A program made the translations under genes and the position numbers. Of a stretch of 64,000 nucleotides of DNA, positions 8,293 to 17,067 are shown in pieces (positions within the stretch are counted from its first letter, which is position 1; every line of letters starts with the position of its first letter). This DNA is from a bacterium. GTDB taxonomy: Bacteria; Acidobacteriota; Thermoanaerobaculia; Multivoradales; J023. The notes under the pieces were generated by a model. It saw only the letters and a program-made list of their open reading frames with translations. It searched no databases and was not told the origin of the DNA. The DNA lies in NCBI GenBank assembly GCA_024226315.1, contig JAAELT010000071.1, forward strand, positions 1 through 64,000. The letters run 5' to 3'.

Positions 8293-9117
8293 ATGCGGCG
8301 AAAAGAGAAACGGCGCGGTGTCTTGCGCCAGTTGTTGTCCAGCCTCGGTAAGGCGTGGCGCCGGCTCTTCGGGCGTCGTGCGCCCACGCCGGCGGGCAGC
8401 GCCCAATCGGTCCGCGCCGGCTACGAGGAGATCCTCCGCGAGGAGACCTCGCGGATCAGCCGCTACAAGCAGTCGGTGGCGTACTTCATGAGCCGTTGGC
8501 GGCAGAAGAAGAGCCGCCTTATTGTCCAGGGCCAGAAGATCGAGCGCCAGGAAGAGCGCCGCGAGAAGGTCGTGGCCGAAACCACGCGGCTCGTCGACAG
8601 GCTCGAGGCGGCGGGCATGTCGAAGGCCGAGATCAAGAGCGACGCTCGTTACGAGCGGTGCCTGAAGGCGTTCGAGCTTTGCTCCACCGAGCTGACCGCT
8701 CAGCGGAAGCGTTTCGCCGAGCTGCAGGCCGACACGCGGGAAGAGCTGGAGAGGCTTCGCGATCACGAGGCGCAGCTACAGGAGCTGGCGGACAAGCTGA
8801 AACGCCTCGAGGAGGAGTCGGCCGAGGCCTCGGCCGATATGGTGGCCGCCCAGCTCGAGCAGGAAGTGCTCGACGGCATGAGCGGGAGCCGCCGCGAGAC
8901 CGAGCGCGAGCTGGAAGGCCTGCGGCGTCAGGTGCGCAAGGCCGAGGCCGTCGTGAAGGTCGGCAAGGAGGCCAGCGGATTCGACCGGCGCGCCGAGGAG
9001 GCCGAGTACCTCGAAGTGGCGCGGCGATTTGACGCCGCTGCCGAGCTCGAAGCCCGGCTCGGCTTGGGCGAGGGGCCAGAGCCAGAGCCGCGACGCGAAG
9101 AGCCGTTAGCGGAGTAG
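8293..9117 (+). CDS. Coiled-coil protein of unknown function
   Basis: The 274-residue product starts with a very basic segment (MRRKEKRRGVLRQLL and KAWRRLFGRR) and then forms long charged heptads from about residue 45 to 255. It ends in a Glu/Pro-rich tail. The overall look recalls PspA/IM30 membrane-associated coiled coils, but I cannot point to a diagnostic motif, so this is only a possibility. I chose the ATG at 8293, with GAGG seven bases upstream; the open frame extends far upstream only because that part is antisense to the amidotransferase gene. No partner gene is adjacent on this strand. Confidence 0.75.
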   Translation: MRRKEKRRGVLRQLLSSLGKAWRRLFGRRAPTPAGSAQSVRAGYEEILREETSRISRYKQSVAYFMSRWRQKKSRLIVQGQKIERQEERREKVVAETTRLVDRLEAAGMSKAEIKSDARYERCLKAFELCSTELTAQRKRFAELQADTREELERLRDHEAQLQELADKLKRLEEESAEASADMVAAQLEQEVLDGMSGSRRETERELEGLRRQVRKAEAVVKVGKEASGFDRRAEEAEYLEVARRFDAAAELEARLGLGEGPEPEPRREEPLAE

Positions 9118-9160
9118 GCCGATCCCTCGGGGCGTTGAATAGGCTTCTCGCCCGTCCCAG

Positions 9161-9176
9161 TCCGAAGATCTTCGGA
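9161..9176. repeat. Perfect 16-bp palindrome
   Basis: The sequence TCCGAAGATCTTCGGA is fully self-complementary. It lies 44 bp after the coiled-coil gene and about 95 bp before the stop of the convergent toxin gene. It may be part of a bidirectional terminator or a protein site; there is no T run long enough to decide. Confidence 0.4.
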
Positions 9177-9271
9177 ACCTTCTCACTCCTCCAGCCAAGA
9201 TCGTAGCTCGAGTCGGCCTTGCCGCTTCCCAGGACTCTCAGGCTGTGACTGCTGGAGCAACTTGTGTCTAC

Positions 9272-9619
9272 CTACAGCGGTAGGTGCAGAACCGAATCTG
9301 CCAACTCCTGTGGTTGACCGGCTTCGGCCACGAGCTCCAAGTCGCGGATGCTTTCGCCGATCGTAATCCTCAATTGGTGAGCGTAAATCACGCCACTGAA
9401 CGGGATGCCTTCGACCTGGCACTGCTTCGCCACTCGAAGGAGGTCATCGTCCTGGCTGAAGAGAGCTCGTCCGAGTTCGGTCGAACGGCTCAGAATCTCG
9501 TCGTCGGGAGCGCCCGCTCGCCAGTCTTCCTGTGCTGTAACGACGTCAACGCCCCGCTGGCGCAACCCGACCGTGATCGCCCGGTTGACGTTCTCATCCA
9601 TATAGAGCGTCGTGCTCAC
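9272..9619 (-). CDS. DUF5615 PIN-like toxin
   Basis: The 115-residue protein begins TLYMDENVNRAITVGLRQRG, the DUF5615 (Mut7-C-like, PIN-fold) signature. It continues with ALFSQDDDLLRVA, which supplies acidic residues of the predicted metal site. Family members are predicted ribonuclease toxins that pair with DUF433 proteins. The ATGA overlap of four bases with the upstream DUF433 gene matches that module exactly. Activity is inferred from the family; nothing in the sequence looks broken. Confidence 0.88.
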   Translation of the reverse strand: MSTTLYMDENVNRAITVGLRQRGVDVVTAQEDWRAGAPDDEILSRSTELGRALFSQDDDLLRVAKQCQVEGIPFSGVIYAHQLRITIGESIRDLELVAEAGQPQELADSVLHLPL

Positions 9620-9942
9620 CGCCGATGCTTCAAGGCGGCAAGGCGCTGCGCAACAGGCAAAGAGGCACTTTGGAGCCGAGACTCGTCGGCGAGTCGAGAC
9701 CTGCTTTCAATGTCCTCATCGAGCGCGTGCTCGTGGTCCCAGTAGTAGGCGAGCGCGGCATGGATGTCTCCCATGGAGAGATGGGGAAACTGGAAGCAGA
9801 GTTCCTCCGGGCTCCAGCCATGCGCCCTCTGAGCCATCACGATCTCGACGACCTTCATTGTCGTCCCGGCGACAATGGGTGCCCCCTGCGCATCGTAGTC
9901 GATGTGTGGATAGGTGGCGGCGGAGGGTGCTGTGGCGCTCAC
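9616..9942 (-). CDS. DUF433 antitoxin
   Basis: The 108-residue protein carries the DUF433 core: PHIDYDAQGAPIVAGTTMKV, then VVEIVMAQRAHGWSPEEL, FPHLSMGDIHAALAYYWDH. DUF433 proteins contain a helix-turn-helix-like fold and act as antitoxins beside DUF5615 toxins. This one is first in the pair and overlaps the toxin start by four bases, so it is made first and may repress the promoter just upstream. The last 30 residues are basic and variable, suited to toxin binding. Confidence 0.88.
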   Translation of the reverse strand: MSATAPSAATYPHIDYDAQGAPIVAGTTMKVVEIVMAQRAHGWSPEELCFQFPHLSMGDIHAALAYYWDHEHALDEDIESRSRLADESRLQSASLPVAQRLAALKHRR

Positions 9943-10403
9943 TCGGGTCTCCTTGCGATCAGGGGCCTACTCTACCAGAGGCAAAAAGAGCGCTCTGGAA
10001 GACGCGACCTACCAAGTTCGTGTGGCCAGAGCCGCTGAGCGCTGCCCTGGCCACCTAGGAGGCCAAGGCTATGAGCGCCCCGAACATTCAGCAAAACGTA
10101 GAAACCAAATCGAGTCCGGCTGCGAGCAAAGCGGAGGAACTGCCTTCGCGGCCTTCCATACCGGAGACGGGAGTCCTATGCACAAGAGCGGATCCCGCGA
10201 TGTTGGTGAAGAGTGCAGGCCGCATGAGCGCTCGTCCGGCGTCTTGAAAGACTCGCCGATGACATCGGCTGCTCGTCGGGAAGCTGAATCACGGTTCCCG
10301 ATCGCCGAAGCGATCCACTGCCGGCCGCCTCGGAGCCCCTGTCTGCCGATTCGGCCGGCACCTCTTGAGGATAGCGCCACCCGAGTTGGCGCGTTTCCCA
10401 GCC
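9943..10403. other. Intergenic region without a recognisable gene
   Basis: The 461 bp between the antitoxin start and the end of the FG-GAP gene hold no convincing frame. The 18-nt motif TGAAGAGTGCAGGyCGCA occurs at 10207-10224 and again at 17190-17207 near the first mini-ORF. A GGCACCTCTT block at about 10358 also resembles 17217. This suggests scattered remnants of the same element. Confidence 0.4.
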
Positions 10404-13400
10404 TCAGTCGGTGAAGGCCGCCGTATCGCCTCGGCTGGCCAGGTGGGAGAGCGGGTTGAAGTAGGTGCGCACCTCGCCGGTGACGGTGTCTGTCACGGTG
10501 ATGGTGTACTCCACGTTGGACAAGGCGCCATAGAAGACCCACCAATGGTTGTTGAGCCCGCGGCCGTCCAGCACCTTGATCACCAGCTCCACGTTGTCGG
10601 CCCCAAAGAACCAGAAATAGCCGCTGTCACCGGTTAAGGGTACGGCGTTGGCGGTTCCCTGCCGATCCTGAAAATCCCGCCAATCGACATCGACCCGGAA
10701 GCGGTCGCCGTTCAGGCATAGGCTTTGAGGGCCGGCGGTGCAGGCGGCTTTGCTCGCGGTCGGGATACGCTCGTTCGACGCGGGGACTGCGGCCCCGGCC
10801 CGCGAGTAATGCAAGCCCGGCAACTGGTCCGATCCGACCTCAACCGACCGCCGGCTGGCGCCGGCACCGGCGCCGAGGTCGGGAATCGCTTGAGTGTCGG
10901 CGACGCTGAAGAAGTGACCCGACGAGGTGAAGTATGTGGCGGAGGCCCCGGTGTGGCTGTCGGTGACCGTCAAGGTGTACTCGACGTTGGTGAGGGCGCC
11001 GTAGAACAGCCACCAATGGCCGTTGATCGCCCGGCCGTCGAGCACCTTGACCGCGATCTCGATGTTGTCCTGGTGAAAGAACCAGAAGGTGCCGCTGTCC
11101 TGGGACAGGACGGCGCGCCGGCCGGCGCCGGAATTGCCCGAGAAGTCGGTCCATGCCACCTCGATGTGAAAGCGATCCCGATCGAGGCATAGCCGAGTCG
11201 GATCGTCGCAGGCGACGGGGAGGACGCTCTCGCCCGCGCCGACAATGGAGAGTTCCGGAATGCCGGCAGCTTGGACGCTGAAGCTGTCCAGGTGCTCCAG
11301 GCGCTCGCCCTGACCTTCCGCCAGGATGCGCAGCTCGTCGCCGATCACCGACTGGCCGAGCGGCAGGTCGAAGATGACGTCCTCGGGCCAGGTCGGCGCG
11401 TAGCAGGTCGTGGTGCCGCCGCCGCCGAGCTTGTCGACGGCGATCGGCCAGACAACGGTGGTGCCGCTGCCTTGGACGTTGATCGGTTGGCTGTTGCCCG
11501 GTATCGCGGCGATTAGCTGGCCGTCATCATAGACCTCCAGGCGCTGGGTCGGGGAGTCGATGGCGGTGAAGTCGGCTGTCAGGCTCAGGCCGGCGGCGGT
11601 TTTCTCCATCGCCATCGACCCCAACTGCTGCTCCGGCCCGCCGCCGATCGAGCCGGTCGAGCTGACGCGCAGCGCGGCACCGTCCGTCAAGTCGCCGTTC
11701 GGGTCGGGGTCGAGCCATTGCAGGTGGAAGTCCTCCGTCCGCCCGAGGTGGACCCGCAGCCCATCATCGCCGCTGTCGCCGAGATTGGAAAGGGTGAGCC
11801 GGTCCGCGGACGGTTCCAGCACCGCTACGCCGAGGGAGCTCTGGAGCTGGCCGAAGAGCTGGATCGCCTCGCCGGTGATGGTGAAGGACGGGGCTCCGGT
11901 GGCGGTGATCGTGAACTCGGTAAGCCTCTCATCTGGCAGGCCTGGGATCACGTCCGGATGGATTTTGATCGAGTCTCCCATCACGGTGCTGCCGTCTGGC
12001 AGCGTCACCTCGGTGAGGCCGTCGAGGAGGACCCTGAAGCCCTTGGTCTCGCTGTTTATCTCCAGGTAGTCGACCTCGCGGATGCAGGTGTCAATGGGAA
12101 TCATGGCGATCTGGCCGTTGCCGACGATGAAATCCTCGGCGACGTCCTGGTCGTCGACGCAGACCTTGACCACCATCGGCCGGGAGCCCTGATCTGGAAA
12201 GTTTGTGACGAAAGTCCCGGTCGTGCCGGAGTTTTCGATCGTCATCGAGCCCAGGACCTTCGGCTCGTCCAACACCGTACCGTTGGCGGCGAGCTCGAGG
12301 GCGGTACCGCGGTCGTCGGCGCTCGGGCAGGAAAGCTGGACGCACACGCCGTCGGCTTCCCCGGTGTCGATGCCGACACCGCCTTCGAAATCGGGCAGCT
12401 CGATCTCGAGCTCGCCGTCGAAGGGCTGGTAGGTCAAGACTCCATTGCCGACGGGGTTGTGATCCAGGCCACCGACCGTGACGGTCTGGCAGTAACGGAG
12501 GTCAAGGGTCAGAAAATCGACCTCGGTATCGTCGGCCACCCGCACGTCGAGGCTGTGCCCAGCGTTGATCACGTCGAGAATGCTGGTGACCGTGCCGCCG
12601 CCGGTGGGTAGAGCGTTTAGGTTGAGGACGAAAGTGTTGGCCGTCCCTTGTTGCCATGGGGTCGGCAACAGTCCTGGGACGTCGCCCGAAAAATCGCCGC
12701 CGGTACCGATGCGACGGCCCCAGGCGAAGGTGCCGTCGCGCAGCCCGAGTTGTAGGCTATCGGTCGTGGCGAGAGCGTTCGAACCTCGCATCCCCACCGT
12801 CAAGGTGGCGCTGACGATGTTGGCTGGCAGATCAATGAAGGTATGCCCGAAGCAGGCGTCGATCGAGGCGTCGTCGAAGTCCTTGTCTCTTTCGCACATA
12901 GGTTGCAGATCCGGGCCGGGCGTCGCTGGCTCGGTGGGTGGAGCAAACTGGTCGGCAATGCCCGCGGTCCGCGTCGTCGACAACGTGAAGAGCCGGCTGC
13001 ACGAGATCCCTCGCGGAACCTTCGGAGTACGGTTGAGCAGGATCGACACGGTCCTCGGGTTGGTGTTGGCGGCGGCGGCGTCGAGCTTGTCGTCGCCATC
13101 GAAGTCTCCGAGCGTTACCGAGCGGGGATCCGAAGCCACCGGAAAGTCAACGAACGGCAGGAAGTCGCCCGGGTTCAAGGTGTCGTTCGGCAAGACCGCG
13201 ACGCGGTCGGGAGACGCGTCTACGACGATGTCGAGCTTGCCGTCATGGCTGACGTCGCCGAGGGCGACGGACAGCGTGCCGCCGCCGACGTCGTAGTCCG
13301 TCCGCGCGTACTGCAGTCCTCTGCCTTCGTTCAGCAGCACCGAGACGTCGCGGGTGCCGCGGTTGGCGGTAACCAGATCGACGTCACCGTCGCCATCGAG

Positions 13401-14177
13401 ATCGCCGGCCGCCAGACCCGAGGGCCGAGCGCCGACCGCCAAGCTCACCTGGGGCAGGAAGGCGCCGGGGTTCGCGGCGTCCTGGAGCAGCACCGAGACT
13501 GTGTCGGCGTTGTTGTTTGCCGCCGCCAGATCGAGGTAGCCGTCATCGTTCAAGTCGGCTGCCTGGACCGCCCAGGGCCACTCGTCGGTGCCGTAGGAAG
13601 CCAGCATCTGGAAGCCGCCGGCGCCGTCGTTGGCGAACACGGTAACGTCGTCTGAGTCCTGATTGGCCACCGCCAGGTCCAAGTCGCCGTCGCCGTCCAG
13701 ATCGCCGCAGGCGATGGCGATGGGCCGTTGACCCGTGGCATAGGAGGCGCGGGAGAAGGCCATTGAGTTGGTGTCCTGCGTTTCGTTGAGCAAGATGGAG
13801 AATCGATCGTGACCGAATTCGTACTCGGCCACCGCCAGATCGGGCCTGGCGTCGCCGTTGAGCTCGCAGCTGACGACGAAGACCGGGAATGGGCCGACGG
13901 CGAAGTTCTGCGTCGGGTTGAATGTTCCGTCGCCGTCGCCCAGCAGGATCGAGATGTCGTCGCCGTTGACGTTGGCGGTCACCAGATCGAGCCGGTGATC
14001 GCCGTTAAAGTCGCCGGTCGCGATCGAGTTGGGCCGGTTGCCGCCGGCGTACTCGGTAAAGGGCTCGAAAGATATCTGGGCGCCGGCGCCCGAAACGAAG
14101 AAGCCGAGTGTGAAGACCGTGCAAACTACTACGATACGAGTAACTGAGTTCCTGAGCGTCCAAGTCGCATTAGTCAT
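10404..14177 (-). CDS. Secreted FG-GAP repeat protein with two FWFF domains
   Basis: The 1257-residue product has a signal peptide ending SGAGA, then about seven FG-GAP/VCBS repeats up to about residue 385. Each contains a Ca-binding type loop such as GDFNGDHRLDLVTAN or GDLDGDGDVDLVTAN. A middle region has beta-rich segments with repeated SLGVAVLEPS/GSMAMEKT-like units. The C-terminus has two tandem copies of a domain with LCL(N/D)xDRF, FWFF, VKVLDGR, HWWxFYGAL and VEYTxTVTD. The ATG at 14177 follows GGGAGGT by six bases; a TTG five codons upstream is inside that ribosome site. The protein is probably cell-surface or secreted and may be adhesive. Partial copies of the same domain lie at 1460-1738 and 3158-3229. 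Confidence 0.85.
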   Translation of the reverse strand: MTNATWTLRNSVTRIVVVCTVFTLGFFVSGAGAQISFEPFTEYAGGNRPNSIATGDFNGDHRLDLVTANVNGDDISILLGDGDGTFNPTQNFAVGPFPVFVVSCELNGDARPDLAVAEYEFGHDRFSILLNETQDTNSMAFSRASYATGQRPIAIACGDLDGDGDLDLAVANQDSDDVTVFANDGAGGFQMLASYGTDEWPWAVQAADLNDDGYLDLAAANNNADTVSVLLQDAANPGAFLPQVSLAVGARPSGLAAGDLDGDGDVDLVTANRGTRDVSVLLNEGRGLQYARTDYDVGGGTLSVALGDVSHDGKLDIVVDASPDRVAVLPNDTLNPGDFLPFVDFPVASDPRSVTLGDFDGDDKLDAAAANTNPRTVSILLNRTPKVPRGISCSRLFTLSTTRTAGIADQFAPPTEPATPGPDLQPMCERDKDFDDASIDACFGHTFIDLPANIVSATLTVGMRGSNALATTDSLQLGLRDGTFAWGRRIGTGGDFSGDVPGLLPTPWQQGTANTFVLNLNALPTGGGTVTSILDVINAGHSLDVRVADDTEVDFLTLDLRYCQTVTVGGLDHNPVGNGVLTYQPFDGELEIELPDFEGGVGIDTGEADGVCVQLSCPSADDRGTALELAANGTVLDEPKVLGSMTIENSGTTGTFVTNFPDQGSRPMVVKVCVDDQDVAEDFIVGNGQIAMIPIDTCIREVDYLEINSETKGFRVLLDGLTEVTLPDGSTVMGDSIKIHPDVIPGLPDERLTEFTITATGAPSFTITGEAIQLFGQLQSSLGVAVLEPSADRLTLSNLGDSGDDGLRVHLGRTEDFHLQWLDPDPNGDLTDGAALRVSSTGSIGGGPEQQLGSMAMEKTAAGLSLTADFTAIDSPTQRLEVYDDGQLIAAIPGNSQPINVQGSGTTVVWPIAVDKLGGGGTTTCYAPTWPEDVIFDLPLGQSVIGDELRILAEGQGERLEHLDSFSVQAAGIPELSIVGAGESVLPVACDDPTRLCLDRDRFHIEVAWTDFSGNSGAGRRAVLSQDSGTFWFFHQDNIEIAVKVLDGRAINGHWWLFYGALTNVEYTLTVTDSHTGASATYFTSSGHFFSVADTQAIPDLGAGAGASRRSVEVGSDQLPGLHYSRAGAAVPASNERIPTASKAACTAGPQSLCLNGDRFRVDVDWRDFQDRQGTANAVPLTGDSGYFWFFGADNVELVIKVLDGRGLNNHWWVFYGALSNVEYTITVTDTVTGEVRTYFNPLSHLASRGDTAAFTD

Positions 14178-14551
14178 TCGCTGACCTCCCAAAAATGAAT
14201 TCTATGTAGGGGTTTTGGCCAGGAGGTGTCCGGCACCTGCCCGGCTTGTTACCATTCCGTCGTCCTATTAAGAACTGACGGTTGGTAGTTTGGTTTAGTC
14301 GGGTCCGCTCCGGAGGTCTGCTCGCGAGATCCTCGACATCGGCGAGATCGACGCGGCGAGTGCCTGCTCGACAGGTGCTCGACAGGTGCCTCGACAGGTG
14401 CCAGCCGAATCGTAGTCCCCTAGAGCGACTTACCGTCGTCCGGAGTGCCAGGGACCTCGGTCAAGCCCGGTCAAGCCCGGTCAGGCCCGTGCGCGCTCTG
14501 AGCGCCAAGAAGTCAGTTCGGTCAGCGACTCTGCGGCCGGCGACGAAAGGG
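14178..14551. other. Intergenic region with short tandem repeats
   Basis: The region holds the upstream DNA of the FG-GAP gene and then decayed sequence. Small direct repeats are CTCGACAGGTG three times (about 14368-14400) and GTCAAGCCCG twice followed by a variant (about 14459-14488). A 21-nt stretch at 14344-14364 is identical to 1312-1332. The block TGCCAGCCGA at 14399, followed by CTAGA and GACTTAC, recurs at 17068-17129. No gene is supported. Confidence 0.45.
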
Positions 14552-15610
14552 CTAGCGCGCATCCTCCACCCGTCGCCAGCGGGCTCCTCGGCCCTGACCC
14601 TCGGCCAGGAGCAGCCCTTCGTCCCGCATTTGGCGAAGTACGCGGCGGATCATGTCGCGGCTGACGCCAGGGCAGTCGCGCTCGAGCTCGGAGATGGCGA
14701 AGGGCGCGGCCTTTCTGCCCACCGCCGTGCGCACTTGGCGCGTCTTGGAACCACGGCCGCGATCGATGGTTCCGACCCTTTCTTCGAACTCCTTGTAGGC
14801 GCGCAGCAGGGTGCCCCAGAAGTACCTCATCCATGGATGCACATCGTGGTCGTTCTCGTGCCAGCCCTGAGAACTGGCTTCCAGAGTTTCGTAGTAGGAC
14901 TCCTTGGACTCCTCGAAGATTCGCTCGAGGCTGATGTAGCGGCCGACTTCGTAGGCCGCGTGGTAGAGCATCTGCAAGGTCTGCAGCCGGGCGACGCGAC
15001 CGTTGCCGTCGGTGAAGGGATGGATGCAGAGGAAGTCCAGGATGGAGAGGGGGATGAGGACCAGCGGATCGTGCACTTCTTCCCGGACGGCAATCCGGTA
15101 CGCCCGCGTCAGCGCCTCCATCGCGTCGGGAGTCGCCACGGCGGAGACCGGCCTGAAGCGCACTCTTACGACATTGCCGCCGGGCTCGCGCTCGACGATC
15201 TCGTTGTCGGTCATCTTCAACCGGCCGCCCCGCTGCGGCAGGTAGCGATAGACGGTCGCATGCAACTGGAGGACGACGTTGGTGGTGAACGGCATGTCGC
15301 GGGCTGATTGGTGGAGCAGATTGAGGGCGTCGCGGTAGCCGGCGATCTCCTGCTCGGAGCGGTTGCGGGGGCGGGTATCTTTGAGGACGAGGGCCTCGAT
15401 GCGAGATTTGGGAGCGACGATGCCCTCGAGGCGATTGGAGGATTCGCTGGATTCGATGACGGCCGCCGTGCGAAGAGTCTTCAGCACTTCGGGCCGCTGC
15501 CTGGCGAACAGCTCCTGCTTGCCGCGGTATTCGCCGAGCTGGCGCAGGCTGGCGATATCCTCCGCGGAGTAGCGAAGACGGGCGAGGGTGTCGGGGTTGA
15601 GGGAAGGCAT
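14552..15610 (-). CDS. Fic family protein (predicted AMPylase)
   Basis: The 352-residue protein contains a complete Fic motif HPFTDGNGRVAR at residues 197-208, which transfers AMP or another nucleotide to target hydroxyls. Upstream at residues 58-63 is SNRLEG, which fits the (S/T)xxxE(G/N) inhibitory helix, so this is an auto-inhibited class II Fic. A C-terminal winged-helix segment (APFAISELERDCPGVSRD and MIRRVLRQMRDEGLLL) could bind DNA. I chose the ATG at 15610; the open frame extends upstream another 153 codons, but that stretch contains a remnant of an unrelated PIN gene and no ribosome site. It lies in a toxin-rich region. Confidence 0.9.
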   Translation of the reverse strand: MPSLNPDTLARLRYSAEDIASLRQLGEYRGKQELFARQRPEVLKTLRTAAVIESSESSNRLEGIVAPKSRIEALVLKDTRPRNRSEQEIAGYRDALNLLHQSARDMPFTTNVVLQLHATVYRYLPQRGGRLKMTDNEIVEREPGGNVVRVRFRPVSAVATPDAMEALTRAYRIAVREEVHDPLVLIPLSILDFLCIHPFTDGNGRVARLQTLQMLYHAAYEVGRYISLERIFEESKESYYETLEASSQGWHENDHDVHPWMRYFWGTLLRAYKEFEERVGTIDRGRGSKTRQVRTAVGRKAAPFAISELERDCPGVSRDMIRRVLRQMRDEGLLLAEGQGRGARWRRVEDAR

Positions 15611-15768
15611 GTACCTTGGCGCCTGTAATAGGGGTAGTCTAACTTGAAAGGGGGTAATGGAAGTGTGTTTTTGCCCCCTTTCTCGGACGGTTGCCCCCTT
15701 TTGACCCCGAGGCCGCCGATCCTGGGCAAGATCACCAGCCGGTCGGCTCGCTCGGCGCCGGCCGGCGC

Positions 15769-15871
15769 CGGCCTCATTGAGCGGGTCGTTCAGAAGCTCG
15801 CGGGCCGCCGCGGACAGCCGCTCGGGTTGGCCGGCTGCCCAGAGCAGGAGTTGGGTGTCCATCAGGCGGAC
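15769..15871 (-). pseudogene. Remnant of a PIN-domain (VapC-like) toxin N-terminus
   Basis: The frame reads VRLMDTQLLLWAAGQPERLS, then AAARELLNDPLNE, matching the start of VapC-type PIN toxins with the conserved first Asp (usually LLDTHxLLW). After about 34 residues the similarity ends and the frame runs into Arg/Pro-rich nonsense, so at most the first quarter of the gene survives. A frameshift may hide a little more of it. No antitoxin is next to it. The call is from pattern alone. Confidence 0.45.
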
Positions 15872-15878
15872 CCGGAGG

Positions 15879-15907
15879 TTGAAACGTGTCACGTGATACA
15901 GTACAAT
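15879..15907 (+). promoter_or_regulatory. higBA promoter with palindromic operator
   Basis: A -35 box TTGAAA (15879-15884) and a -10 box TACAAT (15902-15907) are separated by exactly 17 bp. The spacer holds the palindrome TCACGTGA (15889-15896), extended to an imperfect GTGTCACGTGATAC. A repressor bound there would block RNA polymerase, as expected for HigA autoregulation. The predicted transcript starts within a few bases of the higB start codon. Confidence 0.7.
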
Positions 15908-15914
15908 CCAGCAT

Positions 15915-16196
15915 GTGATCAGGACGTTTGCCGACAAGCGTACGGAGGAACTGTATGTAACTGGCCGATCACGCCGGTTCCCGCCTGACATTCTCAAGCG
16001 GGTCTTGCGCAAGCTTGGGCAGCTCAACGCGGCCACTGGTATGGGTGATCTCGCGGTCCCGCCAAGCAACCGCCTTCATTCTCTCAGTGGCGACCGAGAA
16101 GGTCAGCATTCCATTTCGGTGAGCATGCAGTGGCGGATCTGCTTTGTGTTCCAGGATGGCGATGCCTACGATGTCGAGGTCTGCGACTACCACTAG
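15915..16196 (+). CDS. higB: HigB family toxin
   Basis: The 93-residue protein is a RelE/HigB-like mRNA interferase. Family features are the start MIRTFADKRTEELY, the basic patch SRRFP, RLHSLSGDREGQHSI and the end WRICFVFQDGDAYDVEVCDYH. HigB toxins cleave mRNA on the ribosome. As is usual for this pair, the toxin gene comes first, and higA follows after 13 bp. The start is GTG, almost at the predicted transcription start, so the message may be nearly leaderless, which would keep toxin levels low. Length is normal and no residue looks lost. Confidence 0.9.
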   Translation: MIRTFADKRTEELYVTGRSRRFPPDILKRVLRKLGQLNAATGMGDLAVPPSNRLHSLSGDREGQHSISVSMQWRICFVFQDGDAYDVEVCDYH

Positions 16197-16209
16197 AAGG
16201 GAGTCAGAG

Positions 16210-16524
16210 ATGAGTGTTCCAAACACCAGAAGGATGAAGCGGCAACCCACCCATCCCGGCGAGATTCTGCGCGAAGACTTCATGCCCGACTACAACCTGA
16301 CCGTCTCAGGGTTGGCCAGAGACCTCGGCGTGTCCCGGCAGACGGTGAATGAGCTTCTCCGTGAGCGACGTGCCCTGAGCCCGGAGATGGCCCTGCGCCT
16401 CTCCAGGCTCTTTGGAAACACCCCAGAGTTCTGGCTCAACCTCCAACGGTCGGTTGACCTTTGGAACGCTGGAGAAGCAATCAGAGCTGAGGTGCGGCTC
16501 ATCAAGCCACTCCGGGTCGCCTGA
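16210..16524 (+). CDS. higA: HigA family antitoxin
   Basis: The 104-residue protein has the HigA signature THPGEILREDFMPDYNLTVS followed by an XRE helix-turn-helix (GLARDLGVSRQTVNELLRER and ALSPEMALRLSRLFGNTPEF). It should neutralise HigB and repress the shared promoter. The ATG at 16210 has GGGAG eight bases upstream and is 13 bp after higB. The palindrome in the promoter spacer is the probable binding site. Confidence 0.93.
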   Translation: MSVPNTRRMKRQPTHPGEILREDFMPDYNLTVSGLARDLGVSRQTVNELLRERRALSPEMALRLSRLFGNTPEFWLNLQRSVDLWNAGEAIRAEVRLIKPLRVA

Positions 16525-16636
16525 CTGTGCCGGCGGAAGTTCCTCCTCGGAGTGCGACCGAAGGAGCGGGTCCACGTGCCGGCGTGGCGGGGGTTCGGTT
16601 TCGAGAGCGGCGGGACCGACGTCGTTGGCCAACTCG

Positions 16637-16960
16637 GTCGGTGTGCTCGTCGCCGAGCTCTAGGAAGTCGAACGTGTAGGCGTCCTTCACCGCTAGGCGC
16701 GCCTGGTCCCGCAAGGGCACCGGCAACGTGTCGGCGAAATTGCTCTGGCCGAGCAAAGTCTGCTCGTAGCTCCGGTTCTCGATCTGCTGCACCAGCACCC
16801 GCTGGCTCCAACCCATACGCCGGGTCATTCGCAGATAGAATTCGCGCTCCAGATCGTCCTTGCAGCGCTCGAGAATCGCCAGGTTGTGGCTCCAGCCAAT
16901 TTCTCGCGACAGTGTCGCGAGTTTTGGCGCGCCGTCGTAGGCCAGGTAGAAGGTCAGCCA
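16637..16960 (-). pseudogene. Truncated YhcG/DUF1016-type nuclease gene
   Basis: The frame matches the N-terminal half of the YhcG (DUF1016) family: IGWSHNLAILERCKDD, EREFYLRMTRRMGWS, VLVQQIENRSYEQ, and then KDAYTFDFLEL. In the family this is followed by a PD-(D/E)xK nuclease domain, but here the homology stops at about FLELGDEHTD. It is replaced by Arg/Pro-rich nonsense in the same frame. The very N-terminus is also missing or altered. I read it as a decayed gene without nuclease domain. Confidence 0.6.
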
Positions 16961-17067
16961 TGACCGCGGTGTCACCCACGTCGGCCGGCGTCGTTGGCGG
17001 CCGGCTTGAAGGCAAGGACTGTCGCTCCGCGTCACGCCAAGCGCCGCCTATCACCGGCCCAACTCGG

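Noticed and set aside
15611..16069. 153-residue N-terminal extension of the Fic protein
   Set aside because: It crosses the higB promoter and a PIN gene remnant and has no ribosome site; the family start fits the ATG at 15610.
16502..17035. Intact YhcG gene
   Set aside because: The full frame is open, but family similarity covers only the middle; both ends are low-complexity and the nuclease domain is absent.
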